Shown: positions 47,817-58,200 of the stretch, in pieces
Position numbering within the stretch: the first letter of the stretch is position 1
Layout: every line of letters starts with the position of its first letter
NCBI RefSeq assembly: GCF_028765545.1
Contig: NZ_JARACP010000011.1
Span: 1 to 64,000 of the forward strand
Source: Aliivibrio sp. S4MY1
GTDB lineage: Bacteria > Pseudomonadota > Gammaproteobacteria > Enterobacterales > Vibrionaceae
DNA length: 64,000 nucleotides
Direction of reading: 5' to 3'
Program-made: the position numbers and the translations under genes
The notes under the pieces: generated by a model
What the model saw: only the letters and a program-made list of their open reading frames with translations
The model's database searches: none
What the model was told of the DNA's origin: nothing

Positions 47817-49172
47817 CTACATTAAAATAGTAGCCAAACCTAGGAAAGCAGATAAACCAATAATATCGGTGATGGTAGTTAACGCCATTCCTCCTGCTAA
47901 TGCAGGGTCTATATTCATTTTCTTTAGAAGTACAGGGATAGCAACGCCAGCAACTCCGGCTACTGTTAAGTTAACGAGCATTGCAGCAGATATGATTACT
48001 CCAAGCATAATGTCACCTTTCCAAACCATAACGATACCGCCAATGATAGAAGCCCACAAAATACCATTGAGTAGGCCAATGCCTGCTTCTTTGAATAATA
48101 ATTCTTTTTGGTTACTGTCGCCGATATGACCAACGGCTAAACCACGGATCACTAGAGCAACCGTTTGATTTCCAGCAACACCTCCCATTGAAGGAACAAT
48201 GGTCATAAGTACAGCGATGGATGCCATTTGCGCTAAAGTGGCTTCAAACATATTTGAAACCGAAGCGGCAGCAAGGGCTGCAAGTACATTCATACCAAGC
48301 CAAACACTACGACGGCGTGCTGATTTTACTACGGGTGCGAAAGTGTCTTCTTCGTCATCCATACCGGCCATGCTCATCATTGAGTGCTCGGCATCTTCAC
48401 GAATAACATCGACAACGTCATCAATAGTAATACGGCCTAAAAGTAGGTTGTTTTCATCAACAACCGGTGCCGATATCCAGTTACGACGTTCAAATAAGTT
48501 AGCCACTTCGCCATCGTCAGTATTTACTGGGATCGCTTCATCGGCATCATCCATCACATCGCTAACCAATACATCAGGTTGTGCAGTAAGAATAGTGGTT
48601 AAGGATAAGTGACCAATTAAACGGCTTTCTTCATCCAATACATACAGAGCATCGGTTGCTTCTGGCAATTCGCCTTTCATGCGAAGGTAGCGAAGGACAA
48701 CATCGATCTCTACATCAGCACGAATGGTAATGAAGTCGGTATTCATCATACCGCCAGCGGTGTCTTCTGGATAAGATAGGGCGGTTTCAACGCGGAAGCG
48801 ATCAACCGTATCCATTTGACTTAATACTTCGCGTGAGAGGTCGTCAGGCAAACTACGAAGAACATAGGCAACATCATCCGTTTCCATGCCTTCGGTTGCT
48901 TCTACTATGCTCTCAAGAGCCATTTGAGAGACGATGCTATCTTTTACGCCTTCTGATAACTCATCAAGGATTTCACCGTAATCTTCAGGATCGGTTAATT
49001 GCCATAATACGTTACGGCTTTTTCTGGGCGAGGCTTCTAATAGATGGGCAATATCCTCGGGTTCCATGTCTTGTAATAAACGACGAACATGGACAAACAT
49101 CCCACTATCAAGTGCATTAGATACTTCTTGAAGAGTTTGATGGGTTTGATCGAAATCTTGTAGTTCTTGCAT
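47817..49172 (-). CDS. mgtE: MgtE-type magnesium transporter
   Basis: 451 residues from the ATG at 49172 (MQELQDFDQ), chosen because GGGGGAGAG lies just before it; an ATG four codons upstream is the alternative. Order of domains: N-terminal MgtE_N helical superhelix (about 20-125), paired CBS domains (about 130-255) that sense Mg2+, a plug helix, and five membrane helices (about 280-451) with VPSMGGVAGNQTVALVIRGLA and the pore region LTTITDIIGLSAFLGLATILM. It imports Mg2+ down its gradient. About 150 bases separate it from npr upstream. Confidence 0.94.
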   Translation of the reverse strand: MQELQDFDQTHQTLQEVSNALDSGMFVHVRRLLQDMEPEDIAHLLEASPRKSRNVLWQLTDPEDYGEILDELSEGVKDSIVSQMALESIVEATEGMETDDVAYVLRSLPDDLSREVLSQMDTVDRFRVETALSYPEDTAGGMMNTDFITIRADVEIDVVLRYLRMKGELPEATDALYVLDEESRLIGHLSLTTILTAQPDVLVSDVMDDADEAIPVNTDDGEVANLFERRNWISAPVVDENNLLLGRITIDDVVDVIREDAEHSMMSMAGMDDEEDTFAPVVKSARRRSVWLGMNVLAALAAASVSNMFEATLAQMASIAVLMTIVPSMGGVAGNQTVALVIRGLAVGHIGDSNQKELLFKEAGIGLLNGILWASIIGGIVMVWKGDIMLGVIISAAMLVNLTVAGVAGVAIPVLLKKMNIDPALAGGMALTTITDIIGLSAFLGLATILM

Positions 49173-49309
49173 ACTCTCCCCCATAGAAAACCGATTTCTA
49201 ACTCGAATAATGAGTATAGATAATTTAGATTAGATAATGGGCTGAATAGTAACGCAATTTGGAGGGCGCGATAAGTGAATTTTGTAAGGATTGGGTTAAA
49301 CTGGTGTTG

Positions 49310-49332
49310 AGATGAGTATTATCTACTCATCT
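49310..49332. repeat. inverted repeat at the npr stop codon
   Basis: AGATGAGTA-TTATC-TACTCATCT has perfect 9-base arms and overlaps the npr stop codon. There is no T-run, so if it acts it would be as a weak hairpin at the 3' end of the operon mRNA. Confidence 0.4.
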
Positions 49333-49601
49333 TCGTCAAAACCCGCTTCAATCAGTTCGCAAATAGCATTGAGCGCTTGCTCAGCATCAGGCCCATCAGC
49401 AGAAACATCAACATACTGCCCTTGTGCTGAGTCCAGCATTAGCAGCCCCATGACACCATCAGCAGTTGCCTGTTTTTTCTCGTCATTGGTTAGAGTGATT
49501 ACAGCATCAAAGCTTTGTGCCATTTCAACTAATTTGATGGCTGCTCTAGCATGTAACCCAAGCCGATTTTTTATCAACAGGTGACGGGATGAAATTGGCA
49601 T
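49323..49601 (-). CDS. ptsO: phosphocarrier protein NPr (nitrogen PTS)
   Basis: A 92-residue HPr-family protein. The phosphorylated His17 lies in [10 protein letters not shown]. The Ser region near 47-53 reads GVMGLLML, without the regulatory RKS site of Gram-positive HPr. It relays phosphate from EI-Ntr to EIIA-Ntr (ptsN, two genes upstream) in a regulatory PTS. It follows rapZ with a two-base gap and ends the rpoN operon. Confidence 0.95.
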   Translation of the reverse strand: MPISSRHLLIKNRLGLHARAAIKLVEMAQSFDAVITLTNDEKKQATADGVMGLLMLDSAQGQYVDVSADGPDAEQALNAICELIEAGFDEDE

Positions 49602-49603
49602 TG

Positions 49604-50458
49604 TTAGTGCCTCTCTAGTGTTTTATGACGAATTTGCACTTGTTGCCCTTGCTGTTTAAAGTACTCACCAAGCTGCTGGGTTATATAGACAGAACGGTGT
49701 TGCCCACCAGTACAACCAATCGCAACGGTTAAATAACTGCGATTGTTTTTTTCTAAGGCAGGTAGCCAAGTAGTAAGAAAGGTTTGAATTTGTTCTTTTA
49801 ATAGAATCACATCATCGTGTTTTTCTAAGTAATCAGCAACGGGTTTATCTAATCCTGTCATTGGTCTTAGACTTGGCTCCCAATGAGGGTTAGGTAAAAA
49901 TCGGACATCAAAAACATAATCCGCATCGGTGGGTAAGCCGTGCTTAAAGCCAAAAGACTCAAACACCATAACTAATTCTTTTGATTCTCGACCTAGAATA
50001 CGGGAACGTAGAGTTTCACTTAAGTCATGAATGGACTTTGTGGTGGTATCAAGAACTAAATCTGCACCTTCTTTAAAGTTACATAGAATGTTTTTTTCTA
50101 ATGCGACGGCTTGCTCTAGTGAACATTGTTCACCAGTTAAAGAGAGTGGATGCAAGCGACGAGTTTCACTATAACGCTTAATCAATTCTTTATTTTCAGC
50201 GTCTAAGAAAACAACAGTTACATCATGATTTTTTTTCAGTTCAGTTAAGGTATTGGTCAGTAATTGCGGATCTTTTGGTAGATTTCGAATATCGATACTT
50301 ACGGCCACATTTTGAGTGGTGTGTTGAATGGACTCGACAAACTGAGTAAGAAGATCAATAGGGAGATTATCGACACAATAATACCCTAAATCTTCTAATA
50401 CTCGAAGTGCAACGGATTTACCGGCGCCAGAGTTACCACTAACTACCATGAGTTTCAT
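49604..50458 (-). CDS. rapZ: RNase adapter protein RapZ
   Basis: 284 residues from ATG 50458 ([15 protein letters not shown]); the longer frame would overlap the end of ptsN. Walker A GNSGAGKS lies at 8-15 and a Walker B-like VVFLDAEN follows near 82. The C-terminal domain has [13 protein letters not shown], conserved in RapZ. In E. coli it senses glucosamine-6-phosphate and guides RNase E to the small RNA GlmZ. Located between ptsN and npr as in enterics. Confidence 0.95.
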   Translation of the reverse strand: MKLMVVSGNSGAGKSVALRVLEDLGYYCVDNLPIDLLTQFVESIQHTTQNVAVSIDIRNLPKDPQLLTNTLTELKKNHDVTVVFLDAENKELIKRYSETRRLHPLSLTGEQCSLEQAVALEKNILCNFKEGADLVLDTTTKSIHDLSETLRSRILGRESKELVMVFESFGFKHGLPTDADYVFDVRFLPNPHWEPSLRPMTGLDKPVADYLEKHDDVILLKEQIQTFLTTWLPALEKNNRSYLTVAIGCTGGQHRSVYITQQLGEYFKQQGQQVQIRHKTLERH

Positions 50459-50477
50459 TATGCGACCTTTGTGTTTA

Positions 50478-50921
50478 TTAAGAGGTGAAAATTTGATATA
50501 GGTCTTGATCACTCTCGGCATGACGAAGTTGACGTAAGACATGCTTATCATTGAGTTTTTCAGCAACACAAGAGAGTGTTTTTAGGTGAAATTTACATTG
50601 CTCATCAGGGACGAGTAAGGCAAAGAGTACATCGACAGGACGATTATCTATGGCATCAAATTCGATCGGTTCTTGGCACCGAAGTAAGACAGCAACGGCA
50701 TTATCACAGTTAAAAATTCGACCGTGTGGAATGGCAATACCATTACCAATGCCGGTACTTCCCATTTTTTCTCGGTTTAATAAACTTTCAAATAACTCTT
50801 GAGGGTTTTGCCCAATTTTGGGTGCCGCAATTTCACTAATAAGTTCTAATGCGCGTTTTTTACTTGAGCATTGGACTGCACTTTTAGTGCAGTCCAATGA
50901 AAGAATGGTGCTTAATTGCAT
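50478..50921 (-). CDS. ptsN: EIIA-Ntr, nitrogen regulatory PTS protein
   Basis: 147 residues, the PTS EIIA type-2 fold. The active-site His66 lies in [10 protein letters not shown]. It accepts phosphate from NPr and, by family knowledge, controls K+ transport and other targets. It is separated from hpf by one base and from rapZ by about 20. Confidence 0.95.
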   Translation of the reverse strand: MQLSTILSLDCTKSAVQCSSKKRALELISEIAAPKIGQNPQELFESLLNREKMGSTGIGNGIAIPHGRIFNCDNAVAVLLRCQEPIEFDAIDNRPVDVLFALLVPDEQCKFHLKTLSCVAEKLNDKHVLRQLRHAESDQDLYQIFTS

Positions 50922-50922
50922 G

Positions 50923-51210
50923 TTAATGACTACTTAGTTTTTCTTTATGTTTATTAAGTTGGCGAACGAGTTTGTCCACCAAACCATCAATAGCGGCATA
51001 CATATCTTCTGCGTCAGAATGGGCGTGTATGTCACCTTGATTTACATGAAGTGTTGCTTCGGCTACATGCAGTACTTTTTCTAATTTTAGTACAACATGG
51101 ACATTGTTAATGTGTTCAAAAAAGCGATCGAGTTTTTGGAATTTGGTATCGACATACTCACGAAGGCTATCGGTTAGTTCGACGTTTTGACCTGTGATGT
51201 TTATTTGCAT
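50923..51210 (-). CDS. hpf: ribosome hibernation promoting factor, short form
   Basis: 95 residues of the S30AE/HPF family: MQINITGQNVELTDSLREYV at the start and the basic stretch KLVRQLNKHKEKL at the end. It has no C-terminal dimerisation domain, so it is the short enterobacterial type that acts with RMF to make 100S ribosomes in stationary phase. It sits directly after rpoN, as is usual. Confidence 0.95.
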   Translation of the reverse strand: MQINITGQNVELTDSLREYVDTKFQKLDRFFEHINNVHVVLKLEKVLHVAEATLHVNQGDIHAHSDAEDMYAAIDGLVDKLVRQLNKHKEKLSSH

Positions 51211-51229
51211 AACACTTCCTTTCTGTTAA

Positions 51230-52699
51230 TTAAAGTAAACGCTTACGCTGATTCGATGGAGCAATACCTAGTGATTCACGATATTTAGCTATGGTGCGTC
51301 GTGCAACTTGGATACCTTGTTCAGCTAATAAGGTTGCGATTTTACTGTCACTTAACGGTTTGGCTTGATTCTCAGCCGCGACCAACTTTTTCACTAGTGC
51401 TCGAATAGCGGTAGATGAACACTCACCCCCATTATCCGTACTAACATGACTAGAGAAGAAATATTTTAATTCAAAAATACCACGAGGGGTATGCATGAAT
51501 TTTTGTGTTGTTACACGAGATATCGTTGATTCGTGCATTTCAACGTCTAAAGCGATGTCATTGAGCACCATTGGCTTCATCGCTTCTTCACCATATTCGA
51601 AGAAATCTTGTTGATGTTCAACTATACAACGCGCAACTTTGAGCAGCGTCTCGTTTCTGCTCTCTAAACTTTTAATTAACCACTTTGCCTCTTGCAAATT
51701 GGTTCGAATAAATTGTCCGTCAGGACTGTTACCTAATCCTTTACCTAATGCTGCATATTCCGCATTTACTTTTAAGCGAGGTACGCTGTCTGGGTTAATA
51801 GTTACAACCCATTTGCCATTATGTTTAAAGACTGAAACGTCAGGAATAACGTATTCTGTGTCAGTATCAATAACTCGATTTCCAGGTCTAGGATCAAGTT
51901 CATGAATTAGCATCATGACTTGTTTTAAGTCACTTTCTTTAAGCTTAGTCTCTTTTGTTAATTGTCGGTAGTCACGATTACCTAATAGGTTAATGTAATT
52001 GGTTAGGATCAATCTTGTTTCTTGAAGCCAAGGCGTGTCCGCTGGATAGGTGGCAAGTTGTAACATTAAGCATTCAGCAAGATCACGTGAAGCTACGCCT
52101 AATGGGTCAAATTGTTGAATGCGTTTTAATACGACCTCAACCTCATCCATTTCAACATCATCATTACCAAGACTTTCTAATACCTCATCAAGGCTGATGG
52201 TTAAATAACCATAGTCGTCTAATGATTCAATAATGGTGGTAGCAATAGTTCGGTCAATATCACTGAAAGGGGTTAAATCCGCCTGCCACATTAAATAGTC
52301 TTGCAGGCTTTCAGTCGTTTCACCCTGATATAATGGCGTATCATCATCAATAGCTAACCCTGTACTGCCACTGTTAGCACTATACACATCATCCCAGCTC
52401 GCATCCATTTCAAGCTCTTCTGAAATATTATTGCTTTCAATAACATCACTGCTGTCAGTAATAGGATCTTCTTGTTCTGCACTTGCGGTTTCTTTTTCAG
52501 GCGTTGGCTCTGGAGATAATAAACTTTCAGGCGTACTTAATTGCTCTTCTTCAACATCAAGAAGAGGGTTAGAGTCGAGAGCTTCTTGAATCTCTTGCTG
52601 TAGGTCAAGGGTCGACAACTGTAATAATCGAATTGCTTGCTGTAACTGAGGCGTCATAGCAAGTTGTTGGCCCATTTTTAACTGAAGAGATGCTTTCAT
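51230..52699 (-). CDS. rpoN: RNA polymerase sigma-54 factor
   Basis: 489 residues. Region I is Gln/Leu-rich ([40 protein letters not shown] in outline, residues 1-45). Region II is acidic (about 50-115). Region III is the core-binding domain. The RpoN box [14 protein letters not shown] near 467-480 reads the -24 element. It directs transcription of flagellar, nitrogen and quorum-linked genes with enhancer-binding proteins. It follows lptB by 24 bases. Confidence 0.97.
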   Translation of the reverse strand: MKASLQLKMGQQLAMTPQLQQAIRLLQLSTLDLQQEIQEALDSNPLLDVEEEQLSTPESLLSPEPTPEKETASAEQEDPITDSSDVIESNNISEELEMDASWDDVYSANSGSTGLAIDDDTPLYQGETTESLQDYLMWQADLTPFSDIDRTIATTIIESLDDYGYLTISLDEVLESLGNDDVEMDEVEVVLKRIQQFDPLGVASRDLAECLMLQLATYPADTPWLQETRLILTNYINLLGNRDYRQLTKETKLKESDLKQVMMLIHELDPRPGNRVIDTDTEYVIPDVSVFKHNGKWVVTINPDSVPRLKVNAEYAALGKGLGNSPDGQFIRTNLQEAKWLIKSLESRNETLLKVARCIVEHQQDFFEYGEEAMKPMVLNDIALDVEMHESTISRVTTQKFMHTPRGIFELKYFFSSHVSTDNGGECSSTAIRALVKKLVAAENQAKPLSDSKIATLLAEQGIQVARRTIAKYRESLGIAPSNQRKRLL

Positions 52700-52723
52700 T
52701 ATATAGTGATACCTTTATATAAA

Positions 52724-53449
52724 TTACAACTTAAACTGATCACCAAGATAAACGCGTTTAACGTGTTCATCATTTAATACGTGTTCAGGGGTGCCGTTGG
52801 CTATCATATGGCCTTGGCTAACGATGTAAGCGTGCTCACATACATCCAGAGTTTCACGAACGTTATGGTCTGTAATTAACACACCTAAACCACGATCTCT
52901 TAAATGTTGAATGATTTTTTTGATATCGATTACAGAAATAGGATCGACACCAGCAAAAGGTTCATCTAATAGGATGAACTTTGGATTTGCTGCTAATGCA
53001 CGGGCAATTTCAACTCGACGACGTTCGCCACCAGATAAGGCCATGCCATTACTGTTGCGAATGTGTTGAATATTGAACTCATCAAGAAGCTCTTCGAGTT
53101 TGTCTAAACGCTCGGCTTTGCTTAGATCTTTACGAGTTTGCAGAACAGCCATAATATTATCAAAAACAGACAGTTTTCTAAAAATAGAGGCTTCTTGAGG
53201 TAGATAACCTATGCCCATTTTTGATCTGTTATGCATTGGCTGCAATGAAATATCAACACCATCAATAGTGATCGAGCCTTCATCACGAGAGACAAGGCCA
53301 ACAATCATATAGAAAGAGGTCGTTTTACCTGCGCCATTTGGTCCAAGTAAGCCCACAATCTTTCCTGATTCAACCGTCAAGCTCACATCAGTAACCACTT
53401 TACGGCTACCGTATGTTTTTGCGAGGTTTTTTGCTTCTAAAATGGCCAT
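52724..53449 (-). CDS. lptB: LPS export ABC transporter ATPase LptB
   Basis: 241 residues: Walker A GPNGAGKT (about 36-43), Q-loop, signature [15 protein letters not shown] (about 139-153), Walker [13 protein letters not shown], and switch His in TDHNV. It powers extraction of LPS from the inner membrane with LptFG (not in this window). It lies two bases after lptA. Confidence 0.97.
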   Translation of the reverse strand: MAILEAKNLAKTYGSRKVVTDVSLTVESGKIVGLLGPNGAGKTTSFYMIVGLVSRDEGSITIDGVDISLQPMHNRSKMGIGYLPQEASIFRKLSVFDNIMAVLQTRKDLSKAERLDKLEELLDEFNIQHIRNSNGMALSGGERRRVEIARALAANPKFILLDEPFAGVDPISVIDIKKIIQHLRDRGLGVLITDHNVRETLDVCEHAYIVSQGHMIANGTPEHVLNDEHVKRVYLGDQFKL

Positions 53450-53451
53450 AA

Positions 53452-53949
53452 TTATTTTTTATTCAATTGGCTAGGCTGAAGTATGGTAGTAACTCGTTCA
53501 TTTTTACCACCATCAGCAATTAATTTTTGAGTCTTCATATTATAGGTAATTACTTTACCTTTAATGATGCTGTCGTCTTGAGTTAATTCAGCATTATCCG
53601 TCATTTTTAGAAATTCTTTTTCTAATTCATAACGCAATTTATCAGCCTTACCTTTGAGGGTTTTGCCATCATCAGTTAATTGGCTAAAGCGTGTTGGTTT
53701 TCCATACGCTTCTAAGATCTCACGACCTTCTTGCCCTTGAGGGCGGATAACGATAAGTTTATCAGCAAAAATTTCAATACTGCCTTGCTTTAATGTTACA
53801 TCACCAATAAATGTCACTTGATTACTTTGCATATCAAAGTCTTGTGAATTTGAATTAATGTGTATTGGTTGCTCTGTGTCGCTGCTTAATGCCCAGCTTG
53901 GAGAACTTAACAATAAGCCAGCAAGTAGACTAACGTGTGAAAGCTTCAT
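53452..53949 (-). CDS. lptA: LPS transport periplasmic protein LptA
   Basis: 165 residues from ATG 53949 ([20 protein letters not shown], a clear signal peptide); five codons upstream another ATG exists, but AAGGT lies just before the chosen one. The mature part is the OstA beta-jellyroll that polymerises into the periplasmic LPS bridge ([19 protein letters not shown]). Either start overlaps the end of lptC by 20 or 35 bases. Confidence 0.94.
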   Translation of the reverse strand: MKLSHVSLLAGLLLSSPSWALSSDTEQPIHINSNSQDFDMQSNQVTFIGDVTLKQGSIEIFADKLIVIRPQGQEGREILEAYGKPTRFSQLTDDGKTLKGKADKLRYELEKEFLKMTDNAELTQDDSIIKGKVITYNMKTQKLIADGGKNERVTTILQPSQLNKK

Positions 53950-54493
53950 AGATACCTTGTACATTTTTTAATAGGGTCGTTTGTTGGCTAGTAAAGTTAC
54001 CTTTCATACCTACGCCTGTTGTTTCAAACGTTGGGCCAACTAAGTTAACGACATCTTCTGTCGAAAAATCCTTGGTGGAAAGTTCTATTGTTATGCTATC
54101 GGTTGTCATTGTGTCAAATGCTGCACCAGGCAGTAAATTTTTTACGATGACATTACCGCTTAAATAGAGCTCATGGTTTTTATTTAGGACACCAATATCA
54201 GAAATTATTTCCCACTCTTTTAGTTCTCCATCTTTAAAAACAAAAAGGTGCGGGGTTGTAAAGTTGGTTTCACCAGTTTTAGCAAAGCGCTCTAAGGCTT
54301 TTGCATCGATTTGGTAATTACGAACACCACTTTCATCATAGTTATTATTGCTAATGTCTCTGCCTGTAAAAACAGGGACTTGTTGATCTGGTGTTATTTG
54401 CTGATTATTTTGAGCGTATTCGTAATACAAGTAATACCCTGACCAGCTGGAGATCATCAATAATATTGCCATGAAAAGGTGTTTCAAGGTCAT
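53930..54493 (-). CDS. lptC: LPS export protein LptC
   Basis: 187 residues: one N-terminal membrane helix (about 4-24, LFMAILLMISSWSGYYLYY) and a periplasmic jellyroll domain similar to LptA. It joins LptBFG to LptA. Its start overlaps the end of kdsC by four bases and its end overlaps lptA. Confidence 0.94.
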   Translation of the reverse strand: MTLKHLFMAILLMISSWSGYYLYYEYAQNNQQITPDQQVPVFTGRDISNNNYDESGVRNYQIDAKALERFAKTGETNFTTPHLFVFKDGELKEWEIISDIGVLNKNHELYLSGNVIVKNLLPGAAFDTMTTDSITIELSTKDFSTEDVVNLVGPTFETTGVGMKGNFTSQQTTLLKNVQGIYEAFTR

Positions 54494-55050
54494 ATACTTA
54501 AACCTTTATGTTGCTCAAGTTCGCCTTTGGCTTCTAGGATAAGATCACTAACTTCGCGAACAGCGCCATGGCCTCCCTTAATGGTGGTCACATAATTTGC
54601 GCGTTGCACAAGTAGTGGATGTCCATCAGAGACACAAACTTTTAGCGCTACCTTTTCCATTACTGGCCAGTCAATAAGATCATCACCAATATACCCAGTA
54701 TGCTCAGGTGCGACATTGAGTTTAGTTAAAATATCTTGATAGGCTTGCAGTTTATTATCTTGACCTTGATAAATTAGTTTAATACCAAGGGCCGTCATGC
54801 GGTTTTCTACAATTTTAGAGTTACGGCCCGTGATGATGGCGATTTCAACGCCAGCAGACATTAACGATTTAACACCGTAACCATCGCGAGTATGGAAGGT
54901 CTTTAACTCTTCACCGTCATTACCCATATAAACTAGGCCGTCAGAGAAAACACCATCAACATCACAGATAAGTAATTTAATGTCTTTTGCAATGTTAAAC
55001 ACGGTTTCGTCGACATTACCGTAGAGTGTTGAAATGAATTTAGTTACCAT
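54490..55050 (-). CDS. kdsC: 3-deoxy-D-manno-octulosonate 8-phosphate phosphatase
   Basis: A 186-residue HAD phosphatase without cap domain. The nucleophile motif is CDVDGVFSDG (about residues 29-38), then IITGRNS (about 73) and GDDLIDWPVM (about 122). It releases phosphate from KDO-8-phosphate, giving free KDO for LPS inner core. It overlaps kdsD by one base and lptC by four. Confidence 0.96.
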   Translation of the reverse strand: MVTKFISTLYGNVDETVFNIAKDIKLLICDVDGVFSDGLVYMGNDGEELKTFHTRDGYGVKSLMSAGVEIAIITGRNSKIVENRMTALGIKLIYQGQDNKLQAYQDILTKLNVAPEHTGYIGDDLIDWPVMEKVALKVCVSDGHPLLVQRANYVTTIKGGHGAVREVSDLILEAKGELEQHKGLSI

Positions 55051-56024
55051 TACATTACTCCCGCTTTTAGTAAATCGTGCATATTAAGTGCTCCGACTAA
55101 ACGATGTTTTTCATCGCATAACAGTAGGCCATTAATTTTCTTATCTTGCATTAAGTTCAGGCCTTCAACCGCCAGTAGGTTTGGATTTGCAACTGCTGGA
55201 GAGTGTGTCATCACTTCACCAATCGTTTGGGTATGAATATCAACTCGATTATCCAATAAACGACGTAAATCACCATCAGTAAAAATACCAATGACTTTTT
55301 GTTCGTTATCGACAATGGCGGTCATCCCTAATCCTTTTTCAGACACTTCAAGCAGTGCTGTTTTAATTAGAGCATCTTTCGTTACCATTGGCAGTTCATC
55401 ATCTTTGTGCATGATATCAGACAATAATAGCAGTAATTTACGGCCAAGTGCGCCACCTGGGTGAGATAAGGCAAAATCATCCGCAGTAAAGCCTCTTGCT
55501 TGTAAAAGAGCGACAGCAAAAGCATCACCCATAGCAAGAGTTGCTGTGGTACTTGATGTTGGTGCTAACCCTAAAGGACACGCTTCTTGAGGTACGGTAA
55601 TTTGTAAGTTTACATCGGCTACTTTTGCCATGCTTGAATCAGGATTACCGGTCATGGTGATTAATGTAATACCAAGACGTTTAATAACCGGTAAGAGCGC
55701 TAAAATTTCACCCGCTTCACCTGAATTTGAAATGGCAATAACCACATCGCCTTTTTCTATCATACCCAAGTCACCATGGCTTGCTTCACCTGGGTGCACA
55801 AAGAAAGAGGGGGTGCCTGTACTTGCTAATGTTGCTGCAATTTTATTTCCTATATGGCCCGATTTCCCCATACCCATTACAACTACTTTACGCTTACATT
55901 CCAACATTAATTGGCATGCTTTAGCAAAATCATCATTAATGTAGTTGTTCAGTTGGGTGAGTGCATCTATTTCAATTTGAAGTACATTTTTTCCTGCAGA
56001 GCAGAAATCAAACTGAGTTGCCAT
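55050..56024 (-). CDS. kdsD: arabinose-5-phosphate isomerase
   Basis: 324 residues: a SIS sugar-isomerase domain (about 40-180, VVMGMGKSGHIGNKIAATLASTGTPS) and two C-terminal CBS domains (about 205-320). It converts ribulose-5-phosphate to arabinose-5-phosphate for KDO. First gene of the kds-lpt-rpoN run. A candidate sigma-70 promoter lies about 65 bases upstream. Confidence 0.96.
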   Translation of the reverse strand: MATQFDFCSAGKNVLQIEIDALTQLNNYINDDFAKACQLMLECKRKVVVMGMGKSGHIGNKIAATLASTGTPSFFVHPGEASHGDLGMIEKGDVVIAISNSGEAGEILALLPVIKRLGITLITMTGNPDSSMAKVADVNLQITVPQEACPLGLAPTSSTTATLAMGDAFAVALLQARGFTADDFALSHPGGALGRKLLLLLSDIMHKDDELPMVTKDALIKTALLEVSEKGLGMTAIVDNEQKVIGIFTDGDLRRLLDNRVDIHTQTIGEVMTHSPAVANPNLLAVEGLNLMQDKKINGLLLCDEKHRLVGALNMHDLLKAGVM

Positions 56025-56087
56025 CGGGGTACCACCTTTAGTTTGGTTATAACAGATGTATGATTTGGATGAGTAGCGTATACAATT

Positions 56088-56115
56088 ATTATGCCATATA
56101 CCAGAGGTAGTTCAA
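56088..56115 (-). promoter_or_regulatory. candidate promoter of the kdsD operon
   Basis: On the minus strand: TTGAAC (4/6 to -35), 16-base spacer ending TGG, and CATAAT (5/6 to -10). The TG before the -10 makes it an extended -10 promoter. It is 64 bases upstream of kdsD, and no other gene lies between. Confidence 0.5.
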
Positions 56116-56224
56116 GCTAGTGGGGATGGTTATGAGAATGAATCAATGAAATGTATATGGGTTGTTAATTAATAAAGCGTTTTTACTAATTAACAAACCT
56201 ATATTTTTTAAAATGAGAGTGTGA

Positions 56225-57193
56225 TTATATTGTGTAAAAAAGGTAACCTTGATATGCCAAGAAGCATGCCACTAATACACCACCTTCAATTCGGTTAATA
56301 CTGCGGCTCTTACCTAGTGCCATAAATAGCAATAAAACTGAAACTCCCATCATTACATAAAAATCACGACTCATTAAATCAGGGCTAATTTCTGATGGGT
56401 TGATAAGTGCAGGAATCCCCATAACCGCAAGGATATTGAAGACGTTTGAGCCGATAATATTACCCGCAGCCATATCATCTTCACCTTTTAATACACCCGC
56501 GACAGATGCAGCCAGTTCAGGAAGACTTGTGCCTAATGCAATAATCGTCAAGCCGATCACTAGATCACTCATGCCAAAGAATTTAGCAATAACAACGGCA
56601 TTATCAATCAGCATATTTGCACCAACGGGTAGCAAAATAAGCCCAACAACAACCCAGAATAAGGCAATTTTATTATCTACGCCTTCAGGAATTTCTGACT
56701 CTTGCTCTTCGAGAAGGATATCCCCATTTTGCTGTTCGCTTTTACTGATATAAAGCATCGCGATAATAAAGGCAGCAAAAAGTACAATTAATAATACCCC
56801 TTCGTAAAAACCAAGGTAGTTGTTATACATGATTGCGCCTGCTAACAAGGTCACAATCAACATGAGTGGTAGTTCACGACGAATGATGCCAGAGCTAATC
56901 GCAAGAGGCTTAATAATCGCGGTTATACCTAAAATTAACGCAATGTTCGCAATGTTTGAGCCTATTACATTACCTACTGCGGTATCTGTTTTACCATCTA
57001 ATGCCGCTGCGGCTGATACCATCATTTCTGGTGCGGATGAGCCCATAGCTAAGATAGTCATACCAATCACAAGAGGAGATATACCGTAGTTTTTTGCTAA
57101 TGCGGCAGAACCAAATACCAGTTTATCAGCGCCCCAAACTAGTAGAGAGAGGCCGACAATAAGAAGTAGAGTTGGCATGAACAGCTCTGTCAT
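56225..57193 (-). CDS. yrbG: calcium/sodium antiporter YrbG family
   Basis: 322 residues from ATG 57193 (MTELFMPTLLLIVG), preceded by AAAGGAAA; the longer frame has no ribosome site. Ten hydrophobic segments come in two inverted halves, each with a CaCA alpha-repeat: MTILAMGSSAPEMMVS (about 45-60) and TIIALGTSLPELAAS (about 202-216). It is next to kdsD and mla, as in E. coli. Transport of Ca2+ for Na+ is inferred from the family. Confidence 0.93.
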   Translation of the reverse strand: MTELFMPTLLLIVGLSLLVWGADKLVFGSAALAKNYGISPLVIGMTILAMGSSAPEMMVSAAAALDGKTDTAVGNVIGSNIANIALILGITAIIKPLAISSGIIRRELPLMLIVTLLAGAIMYNNYLGFYEGVLLIVLFAAFIIAMLYISKSEQQNGDILLEEQESEIPEGVDNKIALFWVVVGLILLPVGANMLIDNAVVIAKFFGMSDLVIGLTIIALGTSLPELAASVAGVLKGEDDMAAGNIIGSNVFNILAVMGIPALINPSEISPDLMSRDFYVMMGVSVLLLFMALGKSRSINRIEGGVLVACFLAYQGYLFYTI

Positions 57194-57378
57194 TGTGTTA
57201 ATTTCCTTTTGTAGAAGATATTTTATAGTTGAGGGGAGCAATTTTGACGCTTATCTGACAAAAAGGAAAGAGAAAAGGACGCCTTTACTTAGGGATAATC
57301 GCAACAATGTTAAAAAAAAGAAATGGCATCGGTAACTTAACGTATACTTATGCAGGTGTTGTTAGAAAGTGATTTTAG

Positions 57379-58200
57379 ATGAATTATATTGATATGGATA
57401 AAAAAACAACCTTAATAAAAGTAGAAAATCTCACTTTTAAACGTGGTGAGCGAGTGATTTTTGATGACATTAGTTTGTCTGTCCCAAAAGGAAAAATTAC
57501 CGCCATTATGGGGCCGTCAGGGATAGGGAAAACGACATTATTACGATTGATTGGTGGACAGATTTTCCCTGAGTTTGGAAATATTCATTTTGAAGAGTGG
57601 AATATTCCTAAACTGGGAAGAAAGGCGCTTTATTTAGCACGAAAAAAAATGGGTATGTTATTTCAATCAGGAGCACTTTTTACTGATATGAATGTGTTTG
57701 ATAATGTCGCGTTTCCATTACGAGAGCACACTCGATTACCAGAAGAGCTTATCCGCACTTTAGTGTTATTGAAACTTGAAGCTGTGGGTCTACGTGGTGC
57801 TTCTGATTTAATGCCAAGTGAGTTATCCGGTGGTATGGCGCGTCGAGCAGCATTAGCTCGTGCAATTGCATTAGATCCTGATTTAATTATGTATGACGAA
57901 CCTTTTGTTGGCCAAGATCCAATAACCATGGGGGTCTTGGTTGATTTGATCCGTAATTTAAATGATGCGTTAGGTTTGACCTCAGTTGTGGTCTCTCATG
58001 ATGTACCAGAAGTCATGAGTATTGCGGATCATGTTTATTTATTAGCAAATGGAAAAGTCATTGCTCAAGGCTCGCCAAAAGAATTAGAAGAGAATCCAGA
58101 CCCTCAAGTTCGGCAGTTTTTGGATGGGCGATCTGATGGCCCTGTTCCTTTTCGGTTCCCAGCCAAACCATTAAATGAGGTGTTGTTTTCTCATGAGTAA
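57379..58200 (+). CDS. mlaF: MlaF, ATPase of the phospholipid transporter Mla
   Basis: 273 residues with Walker [14 protein letters not shown] (about 49), signature [15 protein letters not shown] (about 150) and Walker [23 protein letters not shown] precedes the ATG; a second ATG five codons in lacks a ribosome site. It powers lipid movement between membranes together with MlaE, MlaD and MlaB. mlaE overlaps its last codons. Confidence 0.95.
   Translation: MNYIDMDKKTTLIKVENLTFKRGERVIFDDISLSVPKGKITAIMGPSGIGKTTLLRLIGGQIFPEFGNIHFEEWNIPKLGRKALYLARKKMGMLFQSGALFTDMNVFDNVAFPLREHTRLPEELIRTLVLLKLEAVGLRGASDLMPSELSGGMARRAALARAIALDPDLIMYDEPFVGQDPITMGVLVDLIRNLNDALGLTSVVVSHDVPEVMSIADHVYLLANGKVIAQGSPKELEENPDPQVRQFLDGRSDGPVPFRFPAKPLNEVLFSHE

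Noticed and set aside
48199-48612. 137-codon plus-strand frame opposite mgtE
   Set aside because: Ser/Thr/Ala-rich translation typical of antisense frames; mgtE on the other strand has full domain structure.
50459-50569. N-terminal extension of rapZ
   Set aside because: It overlaps the end of ptsN and precedes the universally conserved start of the P-loop protein.
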